The notes below the pieces were generated by a model, which saw nothing but the letters and a program-made list of their open reading frames with translations, made no database searches and was not told where the DNA came from. Shown one piece after another: positions 30,419 to 37,896 of a stretch of DNA of 57,929 nucleotides (position 1 is the stretch's first letter; every line of letters begins with the position of its first letter). The position numbers were made by a program, and so were the translations under genes. The stretch covers positions 1 to 57,929 of the forward strand of contig NZ_BMQP01000052.1 in the NCBI RefSeq assembly GCF_014648175.1, given 5' to 3'. The DNA is from Planobispora rosea. GTDB taxonomy: Bacteria > Actinomycetota > Actinomycetes > Streptosporangiales > Streptosporangiaceae.

Positions 30419-30604
30419 GGGATACTCCGGGCCATATGGCTACTGCAAGGTCAATGTAGGGCTGTTTCAGTAGTTGTGTGACAAACCACCACCCTACCAG
30501 GTCCGTCGAGACATTCGCATTCTCTTTCGCCTGCCCCCTCCCTCCTGCATACCCCTCCGCCATCACAGGTTGGTTGCAGCTCTCGCGGCGATCCCCCTCC
30601 GCGC

Positions 30605-30633
30605 TTGACGCCCCGCACCGGGCCTCCTAGATT
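30605..30633 (+). promoter_or_regulatory. Promoter of the csnR-like operon
   Basis: TTGACG (30605-30610), a 17-base spacer and TAGATT (30628-30633) form a good principal-sigma promoter. Transcription would start near 30640, immediately before the palindromic operator, so a bound repressor would block initiation or clearance. Confidence 0.8.
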
Positions 30634-30642
30634 CACCTCAGA

Positions 30643-30659
30643 TTAGGAAAGTTTCCTAA
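30643..30659 (+). promoter_or_regulatory. ROK-type 17-bp palindromic operator
   Basis: TTAGGAAAGTTTCCTAA is a perfect palindrome located at about +3 to +19 of the predicted transcript. It is identical to the site at 14451-14467. By memory it resembles the CsnR operator of Streptomyces chitosanase genes. The adjacent ROK regulator is the obvious ligand. Confidence 0.82.
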
Positions 30660-30679
30660 CAGTGGAGGGGTGGAGGGCA

Positions 30680-31888
30680 GTGGCGCAGCCGACCCCGGGC
30701 ACCCCGAGCCTGCTCCGCGCGATCAACGACCGTGCCGCGATCCAGGCGTTCCTGGAGCGCGGCCCGCTGACCCGGCCCGAGATCGGGGTCCTGACCGGCC
30801 TGTCCAAGCCCACCGCCTCACAGCTCCTCTCCCGTCTTCAGGACGCCGGGTTCGTCGTTCTGGACGGCATCCGCGAGGGACTCCCCGGCCGCACGGCCGA
30901 GGTCTACCGGATCAACCCCGGCCTCGCCCACGTCGCGGCGGTGGACGTCACCCCCTCGCGCATCGAGGCCCGCATCGCCGACATCACCGGCGCCGTGAGC
31001 GGCGAGCACCGCCTGCCCACCCCGGGCCGCTCGGGCCGGGACGTCCTGGGCCGGCTGCGCGCCGTACTCGACGGCGCCGGGGCCCGGGACGTCCCCGGCG
31101 GCCTGCGGCATGTGGTGATCGGCATCCAGGGCGCCCTGGACCCGGTCACCGGCAGGCTCGGCTACGGCGGCCACATCCCCGGCTGGCACATCCCCGACCT
31201 GGTCCCCACCCTCAGCGAGGGTCTCGGCGCCCAGGTCCACATCGAGAACGACGTGAACCTGGTCGCCCTGTGCGAGCAGGCCCGCGGCGCGGCCCGGGGC
31301 CGCCAGGACTTCGTGCTGTTCTGGGCCGACGCCGGCCTCGGCTCGGCGCTGGTGCTCGGCGGACGGCTGCACCGCGGCGCGACCGGCGGTGCGGGCGAGG
31401 TCGGTTACATGCCCGCGCTGGGCGCCCCCACCGCCCGCGAGGCCGGGCGCGAGGCCGACCACGGCTTCCAGGCCCTGACCGGCGGCCGCACCGTGCTCAA
31501 GGTCCTGCGGTCGTACGGCGTGCGCGGCGCCACCTCCGCCGCGGCCGTGCGCAGCGCCGTACTGGCCGCGGAGGGCACCGGGAGGCGGGCCGACGACGCC
31601 CGCGCCGGGCTCCGCGACGTCGCCGCCCGCCTCGCCGTCGGCCTGGCCGCCATCACCGCGGTCGTCGACCCCGAGCTCGTCGTGCTGGCCGGAGGCACCT
31701 TCGCGGCAGGCGGCGAGACGCTCCGCGAGCTCGTCGAGCACGAACTGCACGCGCTCACCATCCCCCGGCCGCCGCTGCTGCTCTCAGCCGTCGAGGGCAA
31801 CCCGGTCCTGGCCGGCGCGCTGGACCAGGCCCTGACCATCGCCCGCGACGAGGTCTTCGGCCCGGCCCTGCCCACGATCCCCTCGTGA
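30680..31888 (+). CDS. csnR: ROK-family transcriptional repressor, CsnR-like
   Basis: A 402-aa sugar-responsive repressor. The N-terminal winged helix is LLRAINDRAAIQAFLERGPL and LSKPTASQLLSRLQDAGFVV. The ROK body shows VVIGIQGALDPVTGRLGYGG, HIENDVNLVALCEQARGAA and FVLFWADAGLGSALVLGGRL. The usual zinc-binding CxCGxxGC segment is missing: after GEVGYM the chain reads PALGAPTAREAG. The GTG start has GGAGGGG nine bases upstream; an earlier GTG adds six residues. It is first in a three-gene operon with a GH4 enzyme and a BadF-type kinase, the arrangement I remember for the Streptomyces csnR-K chitosan cluster, but without the ABC transporter genes. Confidence 0.85.
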   Translation: MAQPTPGTPSLLRAINDRAAIQAFLERGPLTRPEIGVLTGLSKPTASQLLSRLQDAGFVVLDGIREGLPGRTAEVYRINPGLAHVAAVDVTPSRIEARIADITGAVSGEHRLPTPGRSGRDVLGRLRAVLDGAGARDVPGGLRHVVIGIQGALDPVTGRLGYGGHIPGWHIPDLVPTLSEGLGAQVHIENDVNLVALCEQARGAARGRQDFVLFWADAGLGSALVLGGRLHRGATGGAGEVGYMPALGAPTAREAGREADHGFQALTGGRTVLKVLRSYGVRGATSAAAVRSAVLAAEGTGRRADDARAGLRDVAARLAVGLAAITAVVDPELVVLAGGTFAAGGETLRELVEHELHALTIPRPPLLLSAVEGNPVLAGALDQALTIARDEVFGPALPTIPS

Positions 31889-31951
31889 CCGCCGTGTCCT
31901 TCCTCTCCCGGAGAGTTCCCGCCGGGGGTGCTACATGACAGGAGTGAAAAG

Positions 31952-33211
31952 GTGAAAATCGCCGTTGTCGGGGGCGGTTCGACGTACACGCCGGAGCTGA
32001 TCGACGGGTTCGCCCGGCTGCGGGACGAACTTCCGCTCACCGAGATCGCGCTGGTCGACCCGGACGCCCGCCGGCTGGAACTCGTCGCGGGCATGGCCCG
32101 CCGGATGCTGGCGCACGCCGGCCACCCCGGGAGGATCCTCGCGACCGCGTCGGTCGAGGAGGGCGTCGCCGGGGCGCAGGCCGTCCTGCTGCAGCTGCGC
32201 GTCGGCGGCCAGGCGGCGCGGAACGTGGACGAGACGCTCCCCCTGGAATGCGGCTGCGTCGGCCAGGAGACCACCGGCGCGGGCGGCCTGGCCAAGGCCC
32301 TGCGCACGGTCCCGGTAGTGCTGGACATCGCCGAGAAGGTCCGTGAGCACGCGCCCGGCGCGTGGATCGTCGACTTCACCAACCCGGTGGGCATCGTCAC
32401 CAGGGCGCTGCTGGAGGCCGGGCACCGGGCCATCGGCCTGTGCAACGTGGCCATCGGCTTCCAGCGCCGTTTCGCCGCCAGGCTGGGCGTCGCGCCCGAG
32501 CGGATCTCCCTGGGCCACGTCGGGCTCAACCACCTGACCTGGGAGCGGGCCGTCCACCTCGACGGCGAGGACGTGCTGCCCGCGCTGCTGGAGTCGCACG
32601 GCCAGGAGATCGCCGACGACATCGGCCTGCCGGTCGGTCTGATCCGCCGCCTGGGCGTGGTGCCCTCCTACTACCTGCGCTACTTCTACGAGCACGACCT
32701 CGTGGTGGAGGAGCAGAAGTCCAAGCCGTCGCGGGCGGCCGAGGTCGCGGCGATGGAGGACGAGCTGCTGAAGCTGTACGCCGACCCGTCGACGACCACC
32801 AAGCCCGAGCTGCTGGGCAGGCGCGGCGGCGCGTTCTACTCCGAGGCCGCGGTGGCGCTGATCGCCTCGCTGGCCGGCGACCGGGGCGACACCCAGGTGG
32901 TCAACCTCCGCAACGACGGCACCCTGCCGTTCCTGGCCGACGACGCGGTCATCGAGGTGCCCGCCCGGATCACCGCCGGCGGGGCCGTGCCGCTGGCCGT
33001 ACCGGCCGTGGAACCGCTCTACGCCGGGCTCATCGCGCACGTCACGGCGTACGAGACGCTGGCGCTGGAAGCCGCGCTGCACGGCGGCGAGGAGCGGGTG
33101 GCCGACGCCCTGCTGGCCCACCCGCTGATCGGCCAGGCGTCGCTCGCGGGCGACCTGGCCCGCCGCCTGATCGACGCCAACCGGCGGCACCTGCCCTGGG
33201 CGGGCGCGTGA
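31952..33211 (+). CDS. Glycoside hydrolase family 4 (NAD+- and Mn2+-dependent), CsnH-like
   Basis: A 419-aa GH4 enzyme; the family cleaves sugar-phosphate or amino-sugar glycosides through oxidation at C3 by bound NAD+. The dinucleotide loop is KIAVVGGGSTYTPELIDGF. VDFTNPVGIVTRALL and the metal-site region GLCNVAIGFQRRF (Cys ligand) and GHVGLNHLTWERAV (His ligand) follow. The usual annotation is 6-phospho-beta-glucosidase, but in this context a glucosamine oligosaccharide substrate is likelier; that is inference. The GTG before KIAVVGGG has GGAG seven bases upstream. The stop overlaps the kinase start (GTGA). Confidence 0.9.
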   Translation: MKIAVVGGGSTYTPELIDGFARLRDELPLTEIALVDPDARRLELVAGMARRMLAHAGHPGRILATASVEEGVAGAQAVLLQLRVGGQAARNVDETLPLECGCVGQETTGAGGLAKALRTVPVVLDIAEKVREHAPGAWIVDFTNPVGIVTRALLEAGHRAIGLCNVAIGFQRRFAARLGVAPERISLGHVGLNHLTWERAVHLDGEDVLPALLESHGQEIADDIGLPVGLIRRLGVVPSYYLRYFYEHDLVVEEQKSKPSRAAEVAAMEDELLKLYADPSTTTKPELLGRRGGAFYSEAAVALIASLAGDRGDTQVVNLRNDGTLPFLADDAVIEVPARITAGGAVPLAVPAVEPLYAGLIAHVTAYETLALEAALHGGEERVADALLAHPLIGQASLAGDLARRLIDANRRHLPWAGA

Positions 33212-34179
33212 GGACCGTCCTGGCCGTCGACGGCGGCAACAGCAAGACCGACGTCGCACTGATCGGCGAGGACGGCTCCGTCCTGGCCACCGGCCGCGGC
33301 GGGGCCTTCGCGCCCCAGAGCACGGGGGTGGACGCCGCCGTCGACGTGATCGGCGAGGCGGTACGGCGGGCGCTCGGCGGGGGGGCGGCCCCGCCGTACG
33401 CCGACCACGTGGCCGCCTACGTGGCGGGCGCGGACCTGCCGGTCGAGGAGGAGGCCCTCCGCGACGAGATCCTCGCCCGGGGATACGGGCGGGAGGTGGT
33501 CGTCGGCAACGACACCTTCGCGCTGCTGCGCTCCGGGGCCTCGGGACCGTCGGGCGTGGCCGTGGTCTGCGGGGCGGGCATCAACGCGGTCGGGGTCTCC
33601 CCCACCGGGGAGGTCGCCAGGTTCCCCGCCCTGGGGAAGATCACCGGGGACTGGGGCGGCGGCATGGGCCTGGGCGAGGAGACGCTCTGGCACGCCGTGC
33701 GGTCCGAGGACGGCCGCGGCCCGGCCACCGCGCTGGAGCGCGCGGTGCGCGAGCACTTCGGCGCCCGCACCGTCGAGGAGGTCTCCCTCGGCCTGCACTT
33801 CGGCGACCTGCCCTACGCCGGGCTGCACGGGCTGGTGCCGGTGCTGATGGCGACGGCCGCCGCGGGCGACGCGGTGGCGTGCTCCCTCGTGGCGCGCATG
33901 GCCGAGGAGGTCACCGTGCTCGCGGTGGTCGCCATGCGCCGCCTGGACCTGCTCGACGCCCCCGTGGAGGTGATCCTGGGCGGCGGCGTGCTGACCGCCC
34001 GCGACCCCCTGCTGAGCCGGATGATCGAGGAGCGGTTCGCCGAGCGGGCCCCGCAGGCCAAGCTGATCGTGGCCGACGTGCCGCCGATCGCGGGGGCCGC
34101 CCTGCTCGGCCTGGACGCCCTGGGCGCGGGCGAGGAGGCCGAGGCCCGCCTGCGGGCCCGCTTCCCCTCCGCCTCCTGA
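33208..34179 (+). CDS. BadF/BadG-type sugar kinase, CsnK-like (glucosamine or GlcNAc kinase)
   Basis: A 323-aa ASKHA-fold ATPase/kinase. TVLAVDGGNSKTDVALIGED is phosphate motif 1 (DGGxSKTD), VVCGAGINAVGVSPTG phosphate motif 2, and VEVILGGGVLTARDPLLSRM the adenosine motif, as in N-acetylglucosamine kinases of the BadF/BadG/BcrA/BcrD family. Translation is coupled to the GH4 gene by a GTGA overlap. In the Streptomyces csn cluster the equivalent kinase phosphorylates glucosamine, making the liberated monosaccharide available to glycolysis; the same is inferred here. A strong hairpin follows the stop directly. Confidence 0.88.
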   Translation: MRTVLAVDGGNSKTDVALIGEDGSVLATGRGGAFAPQSTGVDAAVDVIGEAVRRALGGGAAPPYADHVAAYVAGADLPVEEEALRDEILARGYGREVVVGNDTFALLRSGASGPSGVAVVCGAGINAVGVSPTGEVARFPALGKITGDWGGGMGLGEETLWHAVRSEDGRGPATALERAVREHFGARTVEEVSLGLHFGDLPYAGLHGLVPVLMATAAAGDAVACSLVARMAEEVTVLAVVAMRRLDLLDAPVEVILGGGVLTARDPLLSRMIEERFAERAPQAKLIVADVPPIAGAALLGLDALGAGEEAEARLRARFPSAS

Positions 34180-34184
34180 GCCCG

Positions 34185-34233
34185 CCGGGACGCCGGAGCG
34201 GATCGAGACGGCGGAGCCGCTCCGGCGTCCCGG
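34185..34233 (+). terminator. Terminator of the csnR-GH4-kinase operon
   Basis: CCGGGACGCCGGAGCGG pairs perfectly over 17 bp with CCGCTCCGGCGTCCCGG around a 15-base loop, six bases after the kinase stop. The tail starts TTCACAC with no T-run, normal in actinomycetes. It may serve both strands. Confidence 0.8.
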
Positions 34234-34235
34234 TT

Positions 34236-34289
34236 CACACCTCGGGTTCCCAGTACGTCTCCACGCGGTGACCGTCCGGGCCGGCGCAC
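34236..34289 (-). pseudogene. Remnant of a VOC (glyoxalase/bleomycin-resistance) protein C-terminus
   Basis: On the minus strand the bases just downstream of the DUF5713 stop read GPDGHRVETYWEPEV and then a stop. The GPDGHRVE-TYW pattern is the typical last strand of VOC-family proteins, with the Glu metal ligand. No upstream portion survives, because the frame runs into the DUF5713 gene. It looks like the scar of a deleted neighbour. Confidence 0.4.
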
Positions 34290-34631
34290 TCACCAGTCCC
34301 GGGTCGCGATCAGCTCCTCCACGTCCGCGTCCGTGAACCCGTAGGCCGAGGCCACGAACCAGAAGTCCTCGGCGATCACTTCGCGCGCCACGGTCTCGAT
34401 CTCACTGCCGGCCGCGCCGAACTCGGCCTCCAGCTCGTTGAACTCCTCTGTCGCCGCGTTGGTGAGGACGTACAGCTCCGCGAGGCTCGACGGCCGCTCG
34501 GCCTCGATCCGCTCGCACAGGCGCAACAAGATCTCTTTTCCCCGGTCGACGACGTGATCGGGGTAGTAGTCGTCCTGGTACATGCCCTTGAGGAAGGCAT
34601 GGTCCGCTATCTGCTGGTTGGCAGGGGGCAC
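34290..34631 (-). CDS. DUF5713 family protein
   Basis: A 113-aa cytoplasmic protein of unknown function. The opening PPANQQIADHAFLKGMYQDD and the sections DYYPDHVVDRGKEILLRLCE, YVLTNAATEEFNELEAEF, GSEIETVAREVIAEDFWFVA and the closing DADVEELIATRDW are the family pattern as I recall it. It is mostly helical and acidic. The GTG at 34631 has GGAG with good spacing; an upstream ATG would add a non-conserved Arg/Gly-rich leader. It lies downstream of the Lsr2-like/DUF6461 gene on the same strand. Confidence 0.82.
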   Translation of the reverse strand: MPPANQQIADHAFLKGMYQDDYYPDHVVDRGKEILLRLCERIEAERPSSLAELYVLTNAATEEFNELEAEFGAAGSEIETVAREVIAEDFWFVASAYGFTDADVEELIATRDW

Positions 34632-34750
34632 CCTGTTCTCCTGTTCCCGCCGTGACTTGATGTGCCGATACTGCCCGCCGCCACCGACAACCCTCACGAA
34701 ACCCCCTGTCGCCGACCTGGTCACCGCCTCCGGCCCGGTGCCGGGATGGG

Positions 34751-35545
34751 TCAGAAAAGGGCGCCGGGTATGGCGGCGCCGAGAACGGGGCGGCGAAGGT
34801 GGTGCGGGCCGATCGTGACACCGGTGACGCGGGCGGCGAGTGCCAGCGCCGCCGGGACGGGGTTGTCGATGTGGTCGTCGGCGGCCGGATCGATGCCCAG
34901 CTCGCGCAGGTGACGATTGAGCCGGTCGGGATCCGCGCCCCGCCTGTCGATGGGAAACCCCGGGTTGACGGTGGTGATGAGACGGCCGTCGACGGCATAG
35001 GAAACGAGGTGCCGGGCGTAGTCATGCCGCTGCACCGCCACGGCCTCTCCTCCGTCGCGCGACAGAGCGCCCAGGACATCCTGTTGCGCACCGCGCCAGC
35101 CGCAGTCCTCGATCGCGACCGTCCAGTCCCCGATGCGCCTGACGGTGATGATCTCGGGTCCTTCCGGATAGGAGTAGTCCCCGTCGTCGATCGGCCGGAT
35201 GTCCTCGTCCGCGGCGCCGAGCCGGCGCAGCACCTCGCGCTCGTCGAGTCCGCGGACGAAGACGACCGTGTAGATGTCCCCGATGTCCCCCTGCCACCGA
35301 TAATCCTCCGGTGACGCGCCGGGGGTTCTGGGTGTAGCGCGGACCGTCTCGTAGGTCTGTATCTGCTCGTCGACCTCGGGGTGGGCGGCGAAGAAGGCGT
35401 CGATGACTTCCGGCGCGATGCCGCCACGCTCGCCGACGGGGTAGCCCTCCGCCCTGCCCCATGCGCGGATGCGGAGGGAGGTGTCGCGCCCGTACGCCCG
35501 GTACCGGTAGGTGACACGGAGGGGGGTGAAGTCGGCATCGGACAT
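34751..35545 (-). CDS. Lsr2 C-terminal-like / DUF6461 protein
   Basis: A 264-aa protein with two parts. The N-terminal region SLRIRAWGRAEGYPVGERGG followed by IAPEVIDAFFAAHPEV resembles the DNA-binding domain of the nucleoid protein Lsr2 (IRxWAxxxGYxVSxRGRI), but the AT-hook-like RGR is RGG here. The C-terminal 150 residues (IGDWTVAIEDCGW, RHDYARHLVSYAVDGRLITT, NPGFPIDRRGADPDRL, LALAARVTGVTI) match the DUF6461 type. The ATG has no ribosome site, but TAGTTT sits six bases upstream, so it may be translated from a leaderless mRNA. Function unknown; DNA contact is a guess from the motif. Confidence 0.72.
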   Translation of the reverse strand: MSDADFTPLRVTYRYRAYGRDTSLRIRAWGRAEGYPVGERGGIAPEVIDAFFAAHPEVDEQIQTYETVRATPRTPGASPEDYRWQGDIGDIYTVVFVRGLDEREVLRRLGAADEDIRPIDDGDYSYPEGPEIITVRRIGDWTVAIEDCGWRGAQQDVLGALSRDGGEAVAVQRHDYARHLVSYAVDGRLITTVNPGFPIDRRGADPDRLNRHLRELGIDPAADDHIDNPVPAALALAARVTGVTIGPHHLRRPVLGAAIPGALF

Positions 35546-35669
35546 GATCAAAAACTACCGGCAGGTGCGATGTCCCGTCTTCCCGTCCAGGCCTCGCACT
35601 TCTGCGGCAGGCCGGCCCAGGGCGGATGAAACGCTCTCCCCGGGAGTGATCCTCGGATGCCGCTCCCTA

Positions 35670-35706
35670 TTGACGAATCAAATGAACGATCTTTTAATTC
35701 GTTCAT
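35670..35706 (+). promoter_or_regulatory. TetR gene promoter with overlapping inverted-repeat operator
   Basis: TTGACG (35670-35675), a 17-base spacer and TTTAAT (35693-35698) give a strong promoter whose start point falls on the ATG of the TetR gene, implying a leaderless transcript. ATGAACGA (35682-35689) and TCGTTCAT (35699-35706) form a perfect inverted repeat with a 9-base gap that covers the -10 element and the start codon itself, a natural autoregulatory operator. Confidence 0.8.
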
Positions 35707-36319
35707 GGGACGCATCGCGGGCGTCACCGCCGCCGAGACGCGTGAGCGGCTGCTGCGCGCGGCCGCCGAGGTGTTCGCCGAGCGCGGGTACGACGGCACG
35801 CGCGTGGCCGACATCGCCGCCTCCGCCGGGGTGAGCAACGGCGCGCTGTACACGCATTTCGGGTCGAAGGCCGAGCTGCTGGTGGCCGCGCTGCGCGCGC
35901 ACGGGCCGCGGCTCCTGGCCGACCTGCTCGCCGCCGACCCCGACCGGCCGATCGCCGATCTGCTCGTCGCCGTCGGCCGCAGCCTGCCCCGTCCCCGGGA
36001 AGCCTGCGGTCATCTCATCGTCGAGGCGCTGGTCGCGGCCCGCCGCGACGAGGAGGTCGCCCGGTCGATGCGGGGCTATGTCGGCGAGCGCGCCGACTGG
36101 CTGGCCGGGCTCGTACGGCTGGCCCAGCGCGACGGCGGGCTCGATCCGGCGCTGCCGCCGGACGCGCTCGCCCACTTCTGCCTCCTGCTCGCGATGGGCA
36201 GCGCGCTGGTCACCTCGGACCTGCACGCGGTGGACGACGAGGAGTGGGCCGCGCTGCTCACCCGGGTCGTGAGCGCCCTCGCCACCACCGGCACCACAGA
36301 ACAGAGGGGAGCACCGTGA
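35705..36319 (+). CDS. TetR-family transcriptional regulator
   Basis: A 204-aa repressor. The HTH is in ETRERLLRAAAEVFAERGYD and VADIAASAGVSNGALYTHFG, a canonical TetR pattern, followed by a mostly helical ligand domain (HLIVEALVAARRDEEVARSM and PPDALAHFCLLLAMGSALV). I use the internal ATG because a promoter places the transcript start there. The stop overlaps the ferredoxin start (TGATG), so the regulator is encoded in the operon it presumably controls, with the P450 and ferredoxin. The ligand is unknown. Confidence 0.88.
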   Translation: MGRIAGVTAAETRERLLRAAAEVFAERGYDGTRVADIAASAGVSNGALYTHFGSKAELLVAALRAHGPRLLADLLAADPDRPIADLLVAVGRSLPRPREACGHLIVEALVAARRDEEVARSMRGYVGERADWLAGLVRLAQRDGGLDPALPPDALAHFCLLLAMGSALVTSDLHAVDDEEWAALLTRVVSALATTGTTEQRGAP

Positions 36320-36510
36320 TGAAGGTGCGGATCGACTCCGAACGGTGTCAGGGACACGGTCGCTGCTACGACCTGGCCCCCGAGCTGTTCGGCGAGGACG
36401 ACGAGGGCTACGGGCAGGTCCCCGGCGACGGCACCGTACCGCCGGACGAGGAGCGCACGGCGCGCCTGGCGGTGTCCAACTGTCCCGAACGGGCGATCGA
36501 GATCCTCTAG
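36319..36510 (+). CDS. P450-associated [3Fe-4S] ferredoxin
   Basis: A 63-aa electron carrier. RCQGHGRCYDLAPELF supplies two cysteines with His in the position where a [4Fe-4S] protein would have its third, the hallmark of 3Fe-4S ferredoxins that serve actinobacterial P450s, and NCPERAIEIL supplies the last cysteine with the CP motif. It overlaps the TetR stop and lies 10 bp before the P450, a standard pairing. A GTG one codon earlier is possible; GGGGAG serves either. Confidence 0.93.
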   Translation: MKVRIDSERCQGHGRCYDLAPELFGEDDEGYGQVPGDGTVPPDEERTARLAVSNCPERAIEIL

Positions 36511-36520
36511 GGAGATTGAC

Positions 36521-37792
36521 ATGACCGTCGACGAACGCTTCAGCCGGGACCTCCGGGAGACGATGAAGGACCGCCCCCTCGGCGTCCGCAACGAGATCGT
36601 CACCGGCCCGGTCTCGGACTGGGCGACCGACTTCTCCCACACCGAGCCCGAGTGGGCGGCCGATCCCTACCCCATCCAGGACGAGCTGCGGCAGCGCTGC
36701 CCGATCGCGCGCACCGAGCGGTTCGGCGGCGGATGGCTGCCGACGCGGTACGAGGACGTCGCGGCCGTCGCCTACGACACCGAGCGCTTCTCGTCCCGGG
36801 CGATCATCATGAGCAACTTCCGGCCGCCCCGCGAGATCGCCCCCATCGGGGGCGCGCCGCCGATCTCCTCCGACCCGCCCTTCCACCACCACGCGCGCAA
36901 GCTCCTGCTGCCGGCGTTCACCAAGGCCGCGGTCGCCAGGCGGGAGGCGGCGACCAGGGCGTTCTGCCACGCGCTCATCGACGCGTTCGAGGGGCGGGAC
37001 GTCGTCGACGCCGCCCACGACTACGCCCAGCACATCCCGATGCGGGTCATCGCCGACATGCTCGGCTTCCCGCCCGAGGACGGGCCGCGCTTCCGCGAGT
37101 TCGTCGAGAACGCGCTCGAGGGCGTCAACTCCCCGCCGGAGGAGCGCGTCGCCCGGATGGAGAAGCTGTTCGACTATCTGTACGCGCAGATCCGCGACCA
37201 CGTCGACAACCCGCGCGACGACCTCACCACCTACCTGATCAACGTCGAGCTCGGCGGCCACAAGCTCAGTCCGGAGCACGTGGCGGGCACGATGGGGCTG
37301 CTGCTCATCGCCGGCGTCGACACGACGTGGAGCGCGATCGGCGCCTCCCTGTGGCACCTGGCGAAGACCCCCGCCGACCGCGAGCGCCTGGTCGCCGAAC
37401 CCGGGCTGCTGCCGACCGCGATGGAGGAGTTCCTCCGGGCCTACGCCCCGGTCACCATGGCCCGGCTGGTCAAGGAGGACATGCACTGGCGCGGCGTGGA
37501 CATGAGGGCCGACGACTGGGTCCTGCTCTCGTTCCCGGCGGCCAACCGCGATCCCGCGCAGTTCGACCGGGCCGATGAGGTCGTCATCGACCGCGAGGTC
37601 AACCGGCACGCCGCATTCGGCCTCGGCATCCACCGCTGCGTGGGCTCGCACCTGGCGCGCATGGAGCTGCGGGTCGCCCTGGAGGTGTGGCTGGAGCGGA
37701 TCCCGGACTTCGTCCTCGCCGACCCGGCGGCGGTGACCTGGTCCACGGGTCAGGTCCGCGGCCCGCGCACCCTGCCGGTCCGCATCGGCTGA
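36521..37792 (+). CDS. Cytochrome P450
   Basis: A 423-aa soluble bacterial P450. The I-helix is LLIAGVDTTWSAIGASLWHL (AGxDT oxygen-activating motif), the K-helix has EEFLRAYAPV (ExxR), and the heme loop is AFGLGIHRCVGSHLARMEL with the axial cysteine. The 50 residues before the first conserved helix include DWATDFSHTEPEWAADPYPI. It receives electrons from the adjacent ferredoxin; a reductase is not in the window. AGGGAGATTGAC precedes the ATG. The substrate is unknown; an induced detoxification or catabolic role is suggested by the TetR gene. Confidence 0.94.
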   Translation: MTVDERFSRDLRETMKDRPLGVRNEIVTGPVSDWATDFSHTEPEWAADPYPIQDELRQRCPIARTERFGGGWLPTRYEDVAAVAYDTERFSSRAIIMSNFRPPREIAPIGGAPPISSDPPFHHHARKLLLPAFTKAAVARREAATRAFCHALIDAFEGRDVVDAAHDYAQHIPMRVIADMLGFPPEDGPRFREFVENALEGVNSPPEERVARMEKLFDYLYAQIRDHVDNPRDDLTTYLINVELGGHKLSPEHVAGTMGLLLIAGVDTTWSAIGASLWHLAKTPADRERLVAEPGLLPTAMEEFLRAYAPVTMARLVKEDMHWRGVDMRADDWVLLSFPAANRDPAQFDRADEVVIDREVNRHAAFGLGIHRCVGSHLARMELRVALEVWLERIPDFVLADPAAVTWSTGQVRGPRTLPVRIG

Positions 37793-37860
37793 CCGCGGCG
37801 GGGCGCGGCCCGTCCCCGCCCTGCCCTGCCCTGCCTGACAGGCCTGTCCCGGCCTGTCCC

Positions 37861-37885
37861 GGCCCGCCGGGGTGGACGGCGGGCC
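37861..37885. terminator. Hairpin between convergent P450 and sigma-factor genes
   Basis: GGCCCGCCG and CGGCGGGCC pair over 9 bp around a GGGTGGA loop, midway between two gene ends. Just upstream are two tandem copies of CCTGTCCCGG. Likely a bidirectional terminator. Confidence 0.55.
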
Positions 37886-37896
37886 GGGCGGGCCGG

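Noticed and set aside
30419..30600. Rifamycin-associated element upstream of helD
   Set aside because: I looked for the inverted repeat described for Streptomyces helR and rifamycin-resistance genes and saw none in this region.
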